A stretch of DNA of 64,000 nt from Ceratotherium simum simum (Eukaryota; Chordata; Mammalia; Perissodactyla; Rhinocerotidae): the NCBI RefSeq assembly GCF_000283155.1, contig NW_004454210.1:1359527-1423526 (forward strand), read 5' to 3'. Made by a program: the position numbers and the translations under genes. Below are positions 1-12,202 of the stretch, piece by piece (position 1 is the first letter of the stretch; each line of letters begins with the position of its first letter). The notes below the pieces were generated by a model. It made no database searches. It worked only from the letters and a program-made list of their open reading frames with translations, and was not told the origin of the DNA.

Positions 1-524
1 GGTCAAGACTGTGATTATAGGAATTAAACAGGCATTGTGACTAGCAAGATTAAAAGCCTTATCAGACAGATTGTGTTAGTTCTTTTTTTCAGATACTCTG
101 GTTAGAAGTAACTTAATCAACTGAAATTAGGCCATCCTATTTCATGGCTAAGTGGAGAGAAGGGACTTAGAAGAGTTGTCATTTTATATGTTGTATGTTT
201 CTGGCAGCAAAAGCATTTTCAGTTATTAATATTGTTTTTAAAAAATTAAGGCCACAATATTGTTGTGACTGGTGTCTTTTAGGAATTCCATGCACATGTG
301 TTCAGGGGAAATCCCTTTCTTACCAAACTACATTGCCTTCTGCTTTTTCTGAGCTCTTGAGGCACGGAGCTAGTTTTCTATGATTGAAACTTGTGTGGCT
401 AGCATCCTGTATACTTGGTTGAAAGTACAGATTTGGCTTAAGCATTAGCCCTCTGCGTTTGACACATGCTTTTATTTGCTACACAATAGATTATCCAATG
501 TGTACACACACATTGGAATTTCTT
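1..524. other. unassigned sequence, no gene seen
   Basis: AT-rich single-copy-looking sequence. A pyrimidine-rich AG at about 91-92 looks like a splice acceptor, but no supported exon follows. I recognise no repeat family. Confidence 0.4.
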
Positions 525-1130
525 GTCAAGAGATTCCTTCACTCAACACTAATTGAAAACCTACATTATATCAGATTTTGTGCTTGGAATTCAAAGACAT
601 AAGACATAGCTCTTGCATTTAAGAAGTTTAGAACCTAATGAGCATGACAGACTATGCAGTGATTATAGTATGATACTGTGGTGGAAGTGTGCACATAGGG
701 TTTTGTGTGCTCAAAAAGGCATCTCCATCATACTGAGATAAGTTTTGAGGGTGAATATGAGTTGGCTATATGAATAAGGGTGAAATCCTATTCTAGGCGG
801 AGAGAATACCCTGTTTCAGGGATTGAAGTTTTGTATTGAGAGAACTATGAGTAGTTCATTGAGTCCTGAGTGAAGGGTATATTTGTGGAAATGTGTTGAA
901 AGATGAGAACAAAGAGGTATGCCTTAACCAAATCATGATGGGCTTTATATAATAAGCTAAAGGAATTGTAATTTTATCCTTAAAGCTAATGTTGAAGGTT
1001 TTAAGGATGCCATTGATTTATCAGAGTTGTGTGTATAAAGAGTTGTGTGTATAAAATGCCCCCTGACAGCAATCGGAGAATAGGTTAAAGAACAGCCAGC
1101 CTGGAGGCAGGGAACCCACGTTGGGGATCA
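525..1130 (-). repeat. ancient L2-like LINE fragment
   Basis: The start matches the antisense 3' end of LINE-2 (cactcaacactaattgaaaacctac, compare the usual 'tcaacaaatatttattgagcacctac'). It continues with the expected antisense order: 'acatagctcttgcatttaagaag', then the 'gggctttatataataagctaaaggaattgtaattttatcct' module. It is heavily diverged. The 3' two thirds could belong to another ancient family that sits next to L2. It contains a 16-bp tandem duplication at 1025-1056. Confidence 0.5.
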
Positions 1131-1261
1131 ATAAACTTGAAGTTAAAGAAGAAAAAGGATGACTTTTTTTAATTCTTTGTTTGTTTCTGCCTTTTTTTCT
1201 ATAATTGGCCTGGTCTAAGACTGTGGTGGAATCAAAGGTGGAATGAAAGGGGGAAGGAATA

Positions 1262-1500
1262 AGGATGATACTTGGAAAGGAATAATAACAACGATTTTGA
1301 GTGCTTCTTATTTGTCAGACACTGTTGTAGTAAATACTTCCCATGAATCATCTCATTATAATTTTATTCTTTACAACTTGAGGTAGTACTGTATTATCCC
1401 TATTTTGCAAATGAGGAAACAGAGGCCGAGAGAGGTCACATAGCTAAAGAGAGGCCCAAGGTCACATAGCTAATAAGTGGTAGAACCAGGATTGGTTATC
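1262..1500 (-). repeat. MIR SINE, antisense
   Basis: Reads as the complement of MIR: 'gagtgcttcttatttgtcagacactgtt', then 'tattttgcaaatgaggaaacagaggc' and 'aaggtcacatagctaataagtggtagaaccaggatt'. These are the core and tRNA-related parts of MIR in reverse order. Part of the 'gtcacatagctaa' segment is present twice (about 1434-1475). Confidence 0.85.
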
Positions 1501-2244
1501 ACTTTATCAAAATCAGGAAATTGATATTTATATTATCCAATCTACAAACGTTATTCAAATTCTATAAAGGAAAAAATTTTATTTTGGTTCAGGATTCAAT
1601 CCAGAATCACCTGTTCAGAGTTTGTGCTCTTAATCTCTGTGCTGTACAGCCTTTCCATGGGCTGGTGACTATTGCTAGTACTATCAGAATCATTGTTTCC
1701 AGCTAAACATTGATTATATTCCATTTTTGTTTTGAATTCTTCTGTTGCCATTTCTGTCAGCTTCAAATATTTAATAATTTTAAGGTTCCTTTTTTCTCTT
1801 TCAGAATTTTTTCTCCAATTACAGCTGTACACTTTACTTTTTCTGTCACTTTCTCCCAATTCATTTACAACTTTTATACCATCAGTGAAGTCCCATGGTA
1901 TTACCAATTTTTTAATGTTAGAAATGTTATTCTTTCTTCCAAACTTACTTTCTTCTCTCATTGAAAATAGCGCTTCCAAAAACATAATCTTGACAGATTA
2001 CAACTGAGACCGATATTTCCTTTGTTTACTTAAAAAGATTGTTTTTTAGAACTAGAGTTCTTAATCTGGGGCCCATGAAATATAGGTCCAGGAAGTCCAT
2101 TAATGCTCTGAAATTATATGCAGTACTATATATATTTGCATGTATTTCTGGAGAGAAGGTTTACCTTACCTTATCTTTGCCATACCTTTCATTAGGGTTT
2201 AAAAGTAGTTGATAGCCCAAAATAATTTTAAAAATTACCCTGTT
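1501..2244. other. AT-rich sequence with a possible hAT MITE remnant
   Basis: About 1500-2040 is T-rich, with no family I can name; the open frames on both strands are low-complexity. About 2052-2225 begins 'tagagttcttaatctggggcccatgaa', which resembles the 'caggggttcttaacctggggtcc' head of an old hAT-type MITE. The far end is too decayed to define a target duplication. Confidence 0.4.
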
Positions 2245-2260
2245 AGTTTGTTAACTTCTA

Positions 2261-2520
2261 TTTTTTTTTTTTGTGAAGAAGATTGGCCCTGAGCTAACAT
2301 CTGCCAATCCTCCTCTTTTTTTTTTTTTTTTTTTTTTGCTGAGGAAGAATGGCCCTGGGCTAACATCCAAGCCCATCTTCCTCCACTTTATATGGGGTGC
2401 CGCCACAGCATGGCTTGACAAGCAGTGCGTTGGTGCACGCCTGGGATCTGAACCGGCGAACCCTGGGCCGCCGCAGCGGAGCGCGCGCACTTAACCGTTT
2501 GCGCCACTGGGCCGGCCCCC
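2261..2520 (-). mobile_element. ERE SINE 1, full-length, antisense
   Basis: The complement reads as a whole ERE: head 'ggggccggccc', B-box region 'gttcagatcccagg', tail segments 'ggatgttagcccaggg' and 'gcagatgttagctcaggg', then poly-A. It is bounded by a perfect 16-bp target duplication, AGTTTGTTAACTTCTA, at 2245-2260 and 2521-2536. The tail and the internal A-rich linker are both long homopolymers (T12 and about T22 on the + strand). Its open frames on both strands are artefacts of the SINE. Confidence 0.95.
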
Positions 2521-2798
2521 AGTTTGTTAACTTCTAGAGGAGGGAGAGTACATCTTGAGGAATTTTTTTGTGTCTTGTGAAATCCTAGTAGGCAACAAAA
2601 CAGTAGGTCCTAGCAAATTTAATCAGTTGCACTTATTGAAGATTCACATTGCACACCAATTTGATGTGTGCATGTGCACACGTTAGTATATCTATGTTCC
2701 TAATTTAAATAGACTGCTATTGGGTATGTTTTAGCTATGAATCTGCTCCAGTTCCTTAATAAGCAACCCTGTCTCCTTCCCAATGCCACCTCTTCCAG

Positions 2799-3010
2799 GG
2801 AACCAGTGCCAATCTAGCCACATTGTTCCACTACTGGTCAGTGAAATCAGATTGTACACCAGTGGCAGCAGCATTTGCAGGCATTGAAACAGAAGTTGGT
2901 AATCGTGTTACAAAGGTTCAGCAAGCCACATTTCATAACCAGCTTTGCAAGAAAAAATTGAAAGTGTGAACAGCTGTTAGTGCGTTGCATTTGCATTTCT
3001 GCAATTTCAA
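2799..3010 (+). other. candidate exon-like block
   Basis: A pyrimidine-rich tract ends in AG at 2797-2798 (ctcttccag), and a GTGAAG donor-like site follows at 3011, giving a 212-nt block. One frame is open from about 2768 and runs through the acceptor to a stop at about 2969, with a mixed amino-acid composition and no known motif. A weak stem (CCA.CTGGT with ACCAGTGG) lies at about 2829-2867. I recognise no family. It could be a noncoding exon, a terminal coding exon or chance. Confidence 0.25.
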
Positions 3011-3563
3011 GTGAAGATAGAACATTAGCAGCCGTGATAGATGGATTCCTGCATTTAACCTAGTGCCTCAGGGTGTGTGATACATTGATATCATCAGGCT
3101 TGTCAGGGTCCTGGTGAGAACTGTGGGGAGAGGGAGAATGTAAGAGATGAAAATAGGTTTGTTATTCTTTTAAGTTTTTGTTCTTTTTTTTTTTTTTTAA
3201 GTCTAAATAGTCCTACTGGAATCTAGCAATTCCCATAGTCACTGAAAGAGCTTTTGATATAGGGATTCCAGTGGTTGATTGTCCTTAGACCCTGTATGCC
3301 TTAAAAATATTGAAATAGTTCTCTCTCTTATGGATTGCCCATCTTTTTATTTTGTCTGTTCTGAATTGTATGTCTTTATGAGATTTTAATTCTGCCTTTG
3401 AATGTGTTTGGGTTTCCTCCTCTGTCTTCACGTAAGGCATGATTGAGGAACCCTTTTATGAGATCCAAATGCTTGAGGGCAGAATTAAACTTTATTGATG
3501 AGATTACTTTAAGCCTGCTTTTCATAATATTTATTAATAAATTATATTTTCTCTCTCCTCTAG

Positions 3564-3698
3564 GAGTTATGAAGTAAACTGTCAAGGAATATACCACTGT
3601 TTGACTTTTGGGCCCACTGAAGCTCAACGTATAATGCTTTGGAGAGGGTCCAGATAAAAGTATTAACAGCATTAAAAATGTGAAGAGTAGACTTGAAG
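3564..3698 (+). other. candidate exon-like block
   Basis: Preceded by an excellent acceptor (ttttctctctcctctag, ending at 3563) and followed by a GAAG|GTGTTG donor-like site at 3699. One frame is open for 31 codons and then stops at about 3655-3657, so if real the block is more likely noncoding or untranslated. A second donor-like site, GAAG|GTACTT, lies at 3796. The spacing of 553 bp from the 2799-3010 block would make a normal GT-AG intron. Confidence 0.2.
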
Positions 3699-6412
3699 GT
3701 GTTGAGTGCCTGAAGCTGTAGAAGAAACAGTTGGGGAGGGGCCAGAAAGAATCAGTCTTCAGTGTTTTGAGCAACTATTTCTTATGAGTTTGAAGGTACT
3801 TAGTTATCCTTCACTTCTTTGTACTTATTCCCCCCACCCCGTTGAACTACAGGAAGGAGGGTCTAGGGTTTATGTTCTGGCATCTGAGAATCGGGTTAGA
3901 GATTAGGGCTGTATGGATTCTGAAACACTGAAATATATTCCAAGAGTTAGCAGATTTTTGGTCCACTGCTCTTAATAAGAAAGGTAAAGTAATGTTTTGT
4001 CTGGAATGGCTTTATTTTGGAAGGCCCTTGAAGACTTTTTAGTTCAAGATTCTATGTATTTTGATATTCTGGTACTAAGGCTTAGTGGAACTTATGATAA
4101 GAACGGTTAAGTCATTTGTTTTTCTTGTTTCTGGCTCGTTTGGGTCCAAAGCATCACTCTGATGTGTCATAAGGTGGGTTAACCCGGAACTTCTTTGTTT
4201 TGGGTTTTTTTTGTTATTAATTCTCTCCTAATGTGGGAACCAAAACAATTATGTAGTCAGTGGTGGTATCTTCTTCAGCTGCCTAGGAGGCAGGAAGATC
4301 TTGTGATCTGAGTCATTTCTCAAGAATACAGTTGACATCTGATTAGATAGGGGTGATTTTTCTTGCCTTCTTTTAGTTAGGGCTATTGCCTCTATTTTGG
4401 AAATAGTGTTTGGTGGTTCCCCCTCCACTCTCAACCACTAGACCCCTTAATCTTATTGAAGACTTCAGATTTTATATGCAGTCTGTGCAGGTAGCCAGAT
4501 GCCATATGCTGTTAATTTCTGATTCCATGAGGGCCAGATCATACAGCTGGAAATGATTGAAAGGAAAAGCATGTTCTTTTGTTTAACGAGACAAAGCCTA
4601 TTGTGTACTCTGCTTCTGATGCTTAAAAGATGTATTTTTTTTCTTACTGCATAGTATGTAGGGCTAAAAGTTTTGAACTCTTCACTTCAGAAATTACTTT
4701 TCCAGACAAAAGAGCAAAACAATGTTTGTTTAAATTGTTCTCTGGAACATGACTGATAGTGTTTACAACATTTCTATGACATTTTGATCCAGTGGGGAGT
4801 ACTTGGAGAGGTATTTAAAGTGCTTTTCACTAAATCAGATGCTTTGTAGTGTTTGAACCTTTTAAAAAAATCATTTGAAAGTTGAGTTGAGAGACGGAAA
4901 ATGGCCAGGGCATTCTCTAAAGACTAAGAATGACTTATCATAAGCAAAAATGATTTTTTTTCCCCTCAAAAATTGAAAACCTATTTCTTCTTTTTAACTA
5001 GAATGAGATCCATACGTATTGATTCAGAGCTTGGACTATTCATGTTAGCCCTTCCATAAGGGCCGTTTTCCACCGTCTGCCTTCTTCAATGAGAATGTCT
5101 TGGGAAAAAGCCATTGAGGGAGTGTGTATGTGTGTTTTATTTGTGTGTGTTCTTTTTTTTTTTATTCTACTGTAGAGGAAGCTATAACTTGATTCAGATA
5201 CCTGGGACATAGTAGTAGAACATAGAAGAAAGCACCACATGAGTGTATGTATTGAGCCAAAGATAGAATATGCATAGAAAAATTTGCGTTTTGTACATTG
5301 TTTTCTCTGATCTTGATGTTTGGCATGCCAATTCACAGCATTTAGCTGCTTGAAACTGCCTCAGGGGATCTTATGAGCCATAAAGATTTCGCAGCATAAG
5401 TATTTCAAGTAATTGACCCAGTTTGCACAGTCGGTTACTTATAGAGAATCCCAGCTTTTAATGGTAGATTTTTTAATAGATCTGTTTAATAACTATCAGA
5501 CTAATAGAATGTTTAAATGCTCTCTTTAAACTGGGAGAGATCTTGTTCAGCTTTTTATGTATTTTTTTAGCTCATCTACAGAAATTTTGTATTACAGAGT
5601 CCCAGATATGAAAGCAGTACAAAGTGCAAAGAACCAGTTAGTGATATGCCCTGATCATAAAGCATTTATTAATAACTCTCCTCTGGATTGTACTGTGTTG
5701 GGCACATACCTGTATAAATCATGGTGGAGCCAGTTATTCTAGTTGTACTTGTTTTGAGTGGTATATAAAGAAACATGTCAACCTGATTTTGTAGAAGGGA
5801 TATATAACTGAGGTTGATATTAACCTAAACATATAAAAGGAGAAGCATTCAAGCATCATTATTACATGTTTATTATTGTACATTGGGCAACTTAGTTAAA
5901 TTGACACCGTCTACTTTCTAGGCCTTTATAAGCTAAAACAGATAAACATTTAGTCTGTTTAATATTGTTTTTCAGTCAATTGCACAACCTTCTAAAAGGC
6001 ATGTGAATCATTACTATTGGGTATATATAAATGATTGAAATAAATGGGCATTTGTGTAAATGCGTCTTGTATCAATGTGTGTACAAGAGTGTGAAAAGTA
6101 AGTGAAGAACATTGGAAGTTCAGATAGCACTGGTTCCAAGACCGTTAATTAACAAAACACTTTGTATAAGAGACGGGACTCTGGATCTGAAAAACTATTG
6201 AAGGTGGAGAGCTTGATCATTTGTAAAGGACAAGACTTTCTTAATCATAGAGCAGGACCTTAGAGAAATCTCAGAGGAAGGGTGGTGTCATTGAAGGGAG
6301 ATTGGGAGTATGCTTGATTGGCAGAGGTGGAAAGGACCAAACTGGGGAGATAGGGAAGTGGGATAACTGAGACTTCCTAGTGAAATTCACGGAAATAAAG
6401 AAATCATAATCA

Positions 6413-6703
6413 GGGGCCGGCACTATGGCTTAGTGGTTAAGTGTGCGCGCTCCGCTACTGGCGGCCCAGGTTCGGATCCCGGGCGCGCACTGATGCACCG
6501 CTTCTCCGGCCATGCTGAGGCCACGTCCCACATACAGCACCTAGAAGAATGTGCAACTATGACATACAACTATCTACTGGGGCTTTGGGGAAAAAAGAGG
6601 ATTGGCAATAGATGTTAGCTCAGAGCCGGTCTTCCTCAGCAAAAAGAGGAGGATTAGCATGGATGTTAGCTCAGGGCTGATCTTCCTCACAAAAAAAAAA
6701 AAA
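6413..6703 (+). mobile_element. ERE SINE 2, full-length, sense
   Basis: Starts 'ggggccggcactatggcttagtgg' and has a B box 'ggttcggatccc'. It also has the longer middle segment (cagcacctagaagaatgtgcaactatgac) that marks a separate ERE subfamily, shared with the copies at 51994, 58641 and (partly) 42764. A 16-A tail starts at 6691. The target duplication AAAGAAATCATA is at 6397-6408 and 6704-6715. Confidence 0.93.
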
Positions 6704-6849
6704 AAAGAAATCATAGATTCATAAAATCAAAGTGGTAAAAGAAACCTTTAAAGTCATATAATCTAACCTTTCTCTCAGTGCAAAAGTCCTTCAGTATTAC
6801 TTCTAATTGAAAGGAAGTTAAAAAACTTAAATTTTAAAACATTAGAAAA

Positions 6850-7065
6850 ACTTTTTTGGTCAGTTAATAAATATTTATTGAGTATCTACTGTGTGTGAGA
6901 CACTGTACTATTAATGTAGTTGATACAAGTGTGAAGGAAATAAATGCAGTCTTTCTGCTCACGGGTTTTACTGTCGAATTGGGGGTTGATGATGGAGAAA
7001 GAATAATCTTAAGGGATTTTAAAACTAAATACATGCTTATAATTGTGATAAGAATTATTTTTTTT
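6850..7065 (-). repeat. L2 3' end, antisense
   Basis: 'ttaataaatatttattgagtatctactgtgtgtgagacactgta' is the antisense L2 3' terminus. It is followed by the expected 'gtgaaggaaataaatgcagtctttctgctcacgggttttactgt' region (compare 'aacaagacagacacggtccctgccctcatgg'). About 7066-7490 beyond it is unassigned. Confidence 0.7.
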
Positions 7066-7494
7066 CCAGTGATAGAAACCCAATTCAAATTACTTCTGCC
7101 AAAAAAAGGGGGAATTTTCTGGTGCACGTGATTGAAAGTTCCAGAAATAGATCCACAGATGGATCTAATGTGTTAATTATATCTGCTTTTCTTTGTGAAA
7201 ACTTCATTCTTAAGGAAACTTTTCCTATAGGGTGGCAAAGATGGCTGCCAGCAGGCTTACCTAATATTCAACATTAGCCATATACTTCTCCAGATAGCGT
7301 CAACAAAAGCCTAAGCCCAGGAAATGACTCGCTCTGAGTTATATGCTCAATCCTAAACTAAGACCAGAAGAATGGGGTACTCTGGCTAGCTTGACTTTTT
7401 TGACCCTTGGGATACATCACTCTCACCACTGTGTGGAATATAGACAAGGTGAAAGTGGAATAAGACCAGATAAGAGGAAATTTTAACAATATGA

Positions 7495-8335
7495 GAGGAC
7501 TGTAGCTTAGACCAGGCTATAGTGGTGGAGATATTGATAACGATTATACTCTGGATTTAGTATATTTTGTGTATAGAACCAATAGGTGGATTAAATGGGT
7601 TGTAGGATAAAGAGAGATCAAGAATGACTCTAAGACTTTTGGTTTGAATAGTTGAAAGAATGGAATTGCTCTTTATAAAGATGGAGAAGAATGTGGGTGG
7701 AGTAGGTTTTGGTTGGGCTGAGAGAAGGAGTCAAGAGTTTGATTTTGGATGTTAAGTTTGAGATGCCTGTCAGACATCTAAGTTGAGATGTTGAGGGGGA
7801 TGATTGGATTTATGAGTCTGGGGTTCAGGGGAGAGGCCTAAGCTGGTAATATAATTTTGAGACTCGTTATAGATCTGGATGGAATCACCTAGAGAGTGAG
7901 TATAGTTAAGAAGAGGTCCGAGGTTTCAGCACAGGAACTTCTCCAACATTGAGAGGGTGAGGAAAGGAAGTGTAGGCAGCAAAACAGATTAAGAATAGCA
8001 TTCAATAAAGAAGTAGGAGAGCTAGAAGCAGAGGTGTTCCAGGTTCCTCCATATTGAAGAAAGTTTTCAGTATGAGGGGGAGAGGAAGGTCCTGAAAAGA
8101 TTGTTGGGCAAATAATAGTATCATATTACAGAGGGTCTTGAGGAACATTTTGCGGAATTTGGGCTTTTTCCTGTCAGTCCTGTCAGTTTGTTAACAGCAG
8201 AGGGGCATGATCAGGTTTGTGTTTTAGGAAGGCTTACTGTTAAGTAGTGTGAAGGCCAGATTAAACCAAAAGAGATCTAGCTGAGAGACTATTGCAGACT
8301 TTCAGGGGAGAGATGACATAGTTTAATGTACTGGT
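7495..8335 (-). repeat. ancient L2-associated repeat, antisense
   Basis: Contains, in order, motifs I know from an old mammal-wide repeat often found next to L2: 'agaatgactctaagacttttggtttg', 'gttaagtttgagatgcctgtcagacatct', 'gagtctggggttcaggggagaggc'. A second partial segment lies at about 8130-8330 ('cagcagaggggcatgatcaggtttgtgttt'). The order of the two parts is not that of one uninterrupted copy, so this is two fragments or a rearrangement. The family name is uncertain. Confidence 0.45.
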
Positions 8336-10133
8336 TCAACCCTGTCAGACCTAATGCTGCTTTTTTATAAGGAATATTTTGTAATGCCCCGTTTATAATC
8401 CTGAAATAAAATTCATAGATAATATAATCTACCTATATGTGTAATTCAAAAACTAATATAATACCCTAACTGTGGTTTAAAGGAGAAATAAAAAGGAAAG
8501 TGATTTGTAATAAAATATTATCATAACGTAAAAGTTGTATCATGATGCAGTTTATTGACTTGTATAGTATTGTCATTACAACCCATTCAGGTATGCATGA
8601 ATGAATCCAAAGCTGGCACCTTTTAAGCCTGGTGCTGTGTAATATCATTCCTATAGATGTGGGTCCAGAAAAATAGAACTGAGCTTATATCTTCAAAAAA
8701 AATGTTTATTCAGCAGCTTACCCCCGTGGGGCTCTTACCAAACATCTCCTCATTTGGTCTCTTCTGACACTCCAATCCTGAAGGAATAATTAGTAATTGG
8801 GAGTTGAGTGTTTATAAAATGGGGGCAGGAGTTAACACTGTGGTGGATGCTGACCATCCCTCTGTGAGGAGACCTTTGCTTTAGGGTTGGTGGGCGGGGG
8901 GGTCTAATTTTATCTCTGCAGTCTGAAGCTGCTTCCTTTTCTTGGGTCTGTTGTATTTTTTTTCTGTAAAATATTATGAATTCTGGACATATTTGTAGAA
9001 GAATCGCTCAAGATTTGTATAAAGTGTTGTTTATAGATCTTTTAATGAATAAACACAAAAATTCCATAGATAAAAAATTATGTATTTCTGTCTAAAAATG
9101 CTTGAAGACATATGGAATATATTGAAAGCATAATGAAATAGTCGGATACTTGTTAACCTTCTATATTACAATTATAATGCAGACCCATACCACCATGTTG
9201 TATTTGCATCTTAAATACCATAAGCAGCATTACCGTTGCTGCTTAATTTTCCAAATAGTGAACGACTCTCTGTAAAGTTCTCAGCAAACCACAGAGCACA
9301 GTTTTCCCCCTATTTACGTGGTTATTGCATTTCTGAAAGTTCAGTGTATGTTAAAACTTTGCAAAAGCTTTAAGTTATGGGTTCAGATAACTAATTACTG
9401 ACAGTTTTTTGGTTTACATGAATGTGCATTGGGGCATCAGACAGTAGAGAGTGATGTGAGACATATGTAGGACTATCTCACACATTTCAGGAAGTCTAGC
9501 TGCCTTGGGCCCGTTATTGTGATAACCAAACCTCCTCCACAAATTTCTTAAATACCTTCACCCCAACACACACACAGTGTAGAGATCCTTAGTTTAAGGC
9601 ATAATAGCATGTTTGATCTCTGTTTCTGGTGCTCATCTTTTTAAAGAACTTTGAGGAGAAACCTATGGTGAAGTATCGAGTCATGTTGGAACTTTTTATG
9701 AATCTTCAGGAAATGATGCTGTTTGGTTTGATGTCTTTTTATAATTGTATAGATGTACATTTAATTAGTCTGTGATCCCAATGGTAATGATGTATTTATT
9801 TTGGTGTTAATTTCTCACATTTTTGGAGCCCTGAAGAATATAAAAACGTATTGATGAAAACAGTTCCCACTCCATTTATGAATCAGCATCATTTCTTTTG
9901 ACTTTGTTTCCCCCTCCTATTTTATAAAAAATTGAATGGCCTTTATTAGCTTAGATTACAGTTATATTTTGGGTAAGGGAAGCCTGGCAGTGAACCTCCC
10001 ACTTATTGCTTGAGCATTATGAGAATTTCTTGGCCACTTGTAGTGGTTGGAACTTTTGGCTGCTGCATTGTTGTTGGTGACTAATGTTGCCAGGATTTAT
10101 GACTATTTTTTTTGTATTTGAATAGTGAGTAGC
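8336..10133. other. unassigned sequence, no gene seen
   Basis: AT-rich and free of long open frames. I recognise no repeat family. A short G run (about 8894-8901) and a short CA run (9570-9576) are the only low-complexity parts. Confidence 0.35.
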
Positions 10134-11927
10134 TTTTTTCTTTTTTTTTTTTCTTTTTTAAAGTAATAGACTTTATTTTTTAGAGCAGTTTTGGGTTTAC
10201 TGAAAATATGAGCAGAAAGTACAGCGAGTTCCCATATACCCATTCTCCTTGTCTGGCATTAGTGTGGTACATTTTTTACAGTTGATGACCCAAAACTGAT
10301 ACATTATTATTAACTAAAGTCCATAGTTTACATTAGGGTCACTCTTTGTGTTGTATATTCTATGAATTTTTATAACAATATAAATAACACATATATATAA
10401 TAAGTATATAATGATGTCTTCTCCGTTACAGTATGATACAGAGTAGTTTCACTGGGGTAACCATCTCTTTATGCCCCACCTATTCGTCTCTCTTTCACTC
10501 CCTTGTCCAATCCCTGGTAACCACTGACCTTTTTACTATCTCCATAGTTTTGCATTTTCTGTAATGTCATATGCTTAGAATCATATAGCTATAAATTTCC
10601 CTGTAAGCACTGCTTTTGCTGCATCACACAAATTTTGATAAGTTATATTTTCATTTTCATTTAGTACAAAATATTTTTCTGTTTCTCTTGAGACTTCCTC
10701 TTTGACTCCTGTGTTGTTTAGAAGTGTATTATTTAAGCTTCAAGTACTTTGAGATTTTCCAGCTATCTTTCTGTCATTGATTTCTAAAACTCCCTTATGC
10801 CACTCCTTTATAGTCCTCTCCCCTTTCCTAACCCCTGACAACCACTGATCTGTTCTCCATCACCATAGTTTTGTCTCTTTGAGAATGTCATAAAATGGTT
10901 TCGTTCATATGTACACTTTTGAGACTGACTTATTTCATTCAGCACAATGCTTTTGATATTCACTCAAATTGTTGCATGTATTAATAGTTTACTCCTGTTT
11001 ATTGTTGAGTATTATTCCGTTGTATGAATGTACCACAAGTTGTTTATCCAATCAATTGTTGAATGAATTTGGGTTGTTTTCGATTTTGTAATAAAGCTGC
11101 TATAAACAGTTGTATATAGGATTTTGTGTGAACATAAGTTTTCATTTATCTAGAATGAATACTGCTGAGTGAGATTGTTGGATTATAGGATAGGTGTGTG
11201 TTTAACTTTTTAAGAAATGGCCACACTATTTTCAGAATGCCCTACCGGTAATGTCTGCAAGTTCTAGTTGCTCTGTGTCCTCCTCAGTACTTAGTATTGT
11301 CAGCTTTTTTTCCTGTAGATATTAGATGTGTAGTGATATGTTATCATGGTTTTAATTTGCTTGTTTGTACTGGCTCATGATCTTGAGCATCTTTTCATGC
11401 CATCCAGTTCTTTTTGGTGAAGCGTCTGTTCAGAAATTTTGCCCATTTTTAAAATGGGTTGTTTGTTTTCTTGTTTTGAATTTTGGGAATTTTTTATATA
11501 TTCTGGATACAAGTGCTTTGTCAGATAAGTGATTTGCAGATATCTTCTCTCAGTGTAGCTTGTTTTAAATTTTTTTAGGAGCGTCTTTTATAGAGCAAAA
11601 GTTTTTAATATTGATGAAGTACAATTTATCAGATTTTTAAAAAATGGATCATGATTTTGGTGTCATGTCTAAGAATTCTTTGCCTAATTCTAGGCCATGA
11701 AGATTTTCTTCTATAAAACATTTTATAGTTTTAGGTTTTGCAATTAGGATTATGATCTGTTTTCAATTAATTTTTGTGTAATGTATAAGGTTAAGTCCGA
11801 AGTTTTTTTGGCATATGAATGTCCAGTTGTTCTAACACCATTTGATGAGAAGACTGTCTTTTGTCCATTGAACTGTTTTTTTGCCTTTGTCAAAAATCAA
11901 ATGGCCATATTTGTGTGAGTCTATTTC

Positions 11928-11928
<1 letters not shown>

Positions 11929-11974
<46 letters not shown>

Positions 11975-12202
11975 AAGATTGGCCCTGAGCTAACATCTGC
12001 CAATCCTTCTCTTTTTTTTTGCTGAGGAAGGCTGACCCTGGGCTAACATCCATGCCCATCTTCCTTTACTTTATATGGGACGCCGCCACAGCATGGCTTG
12101 CCAAGCGGTGCTTCGGTGCACGCCCTGGATCTGAACCGGCGAACCCCAGGCCGCCGCAGCAGAGCACGTGCACTTAACCGCTTGCGCCACTGGGCCGGCC
12201 CC
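11929..12202 (-). mobile_element. ERE SINE 3 inside L1, tail turned into (GT)n
   Basis: A complete antisense ERE body at about 11971-12202. The target duplication GAGTCTATTTCT is at 11917-11928 and 12203-12214. Between the left duplication and the SINE body, where the poly-A tail should be, lies a (GT)20 run at 11931-11970. On the SINE strand the tail is therefore (AC)n. The flanking L1 reads continuously once the insert is removed. Confidence 0.93.
11931..11970. repeat. (GT)20 microsatellite
   Basis: A perfect dinucleotide run of 20 units in the tail position of ERE SINE 3. Long and uninterrupted, so likely polymorphic. Confidence 0.97.

Larger units (their letters stand above)
2537..6396. 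other. repeat-poor stretch, no proven gene
   Basis: The longest stretch in the first 10 kb without a recognisable transposon. It holds two blocks with splice-site-like borders on the + strand (2799-3010 and 3564-3698, listed separately). Otherwise it is AT-rich with short T runs (3186-3199, 5152-5163). No CpG-rich promoter is visible. The minus-strand open frame at 3376-3774 has no recognisable motif. Confidence 0.4.

Noticed and set aside
2799..3010. Possible XIST exon 4 (length of about 210 nt, conserved-looking, non-coding)
   Set aside because: Only the length and general look fit. I see no large flanking exons and no XIST tandem repeats, and I cannot recall the exon sequence reliably enough to claim it. 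An alignment to XIST would decide.
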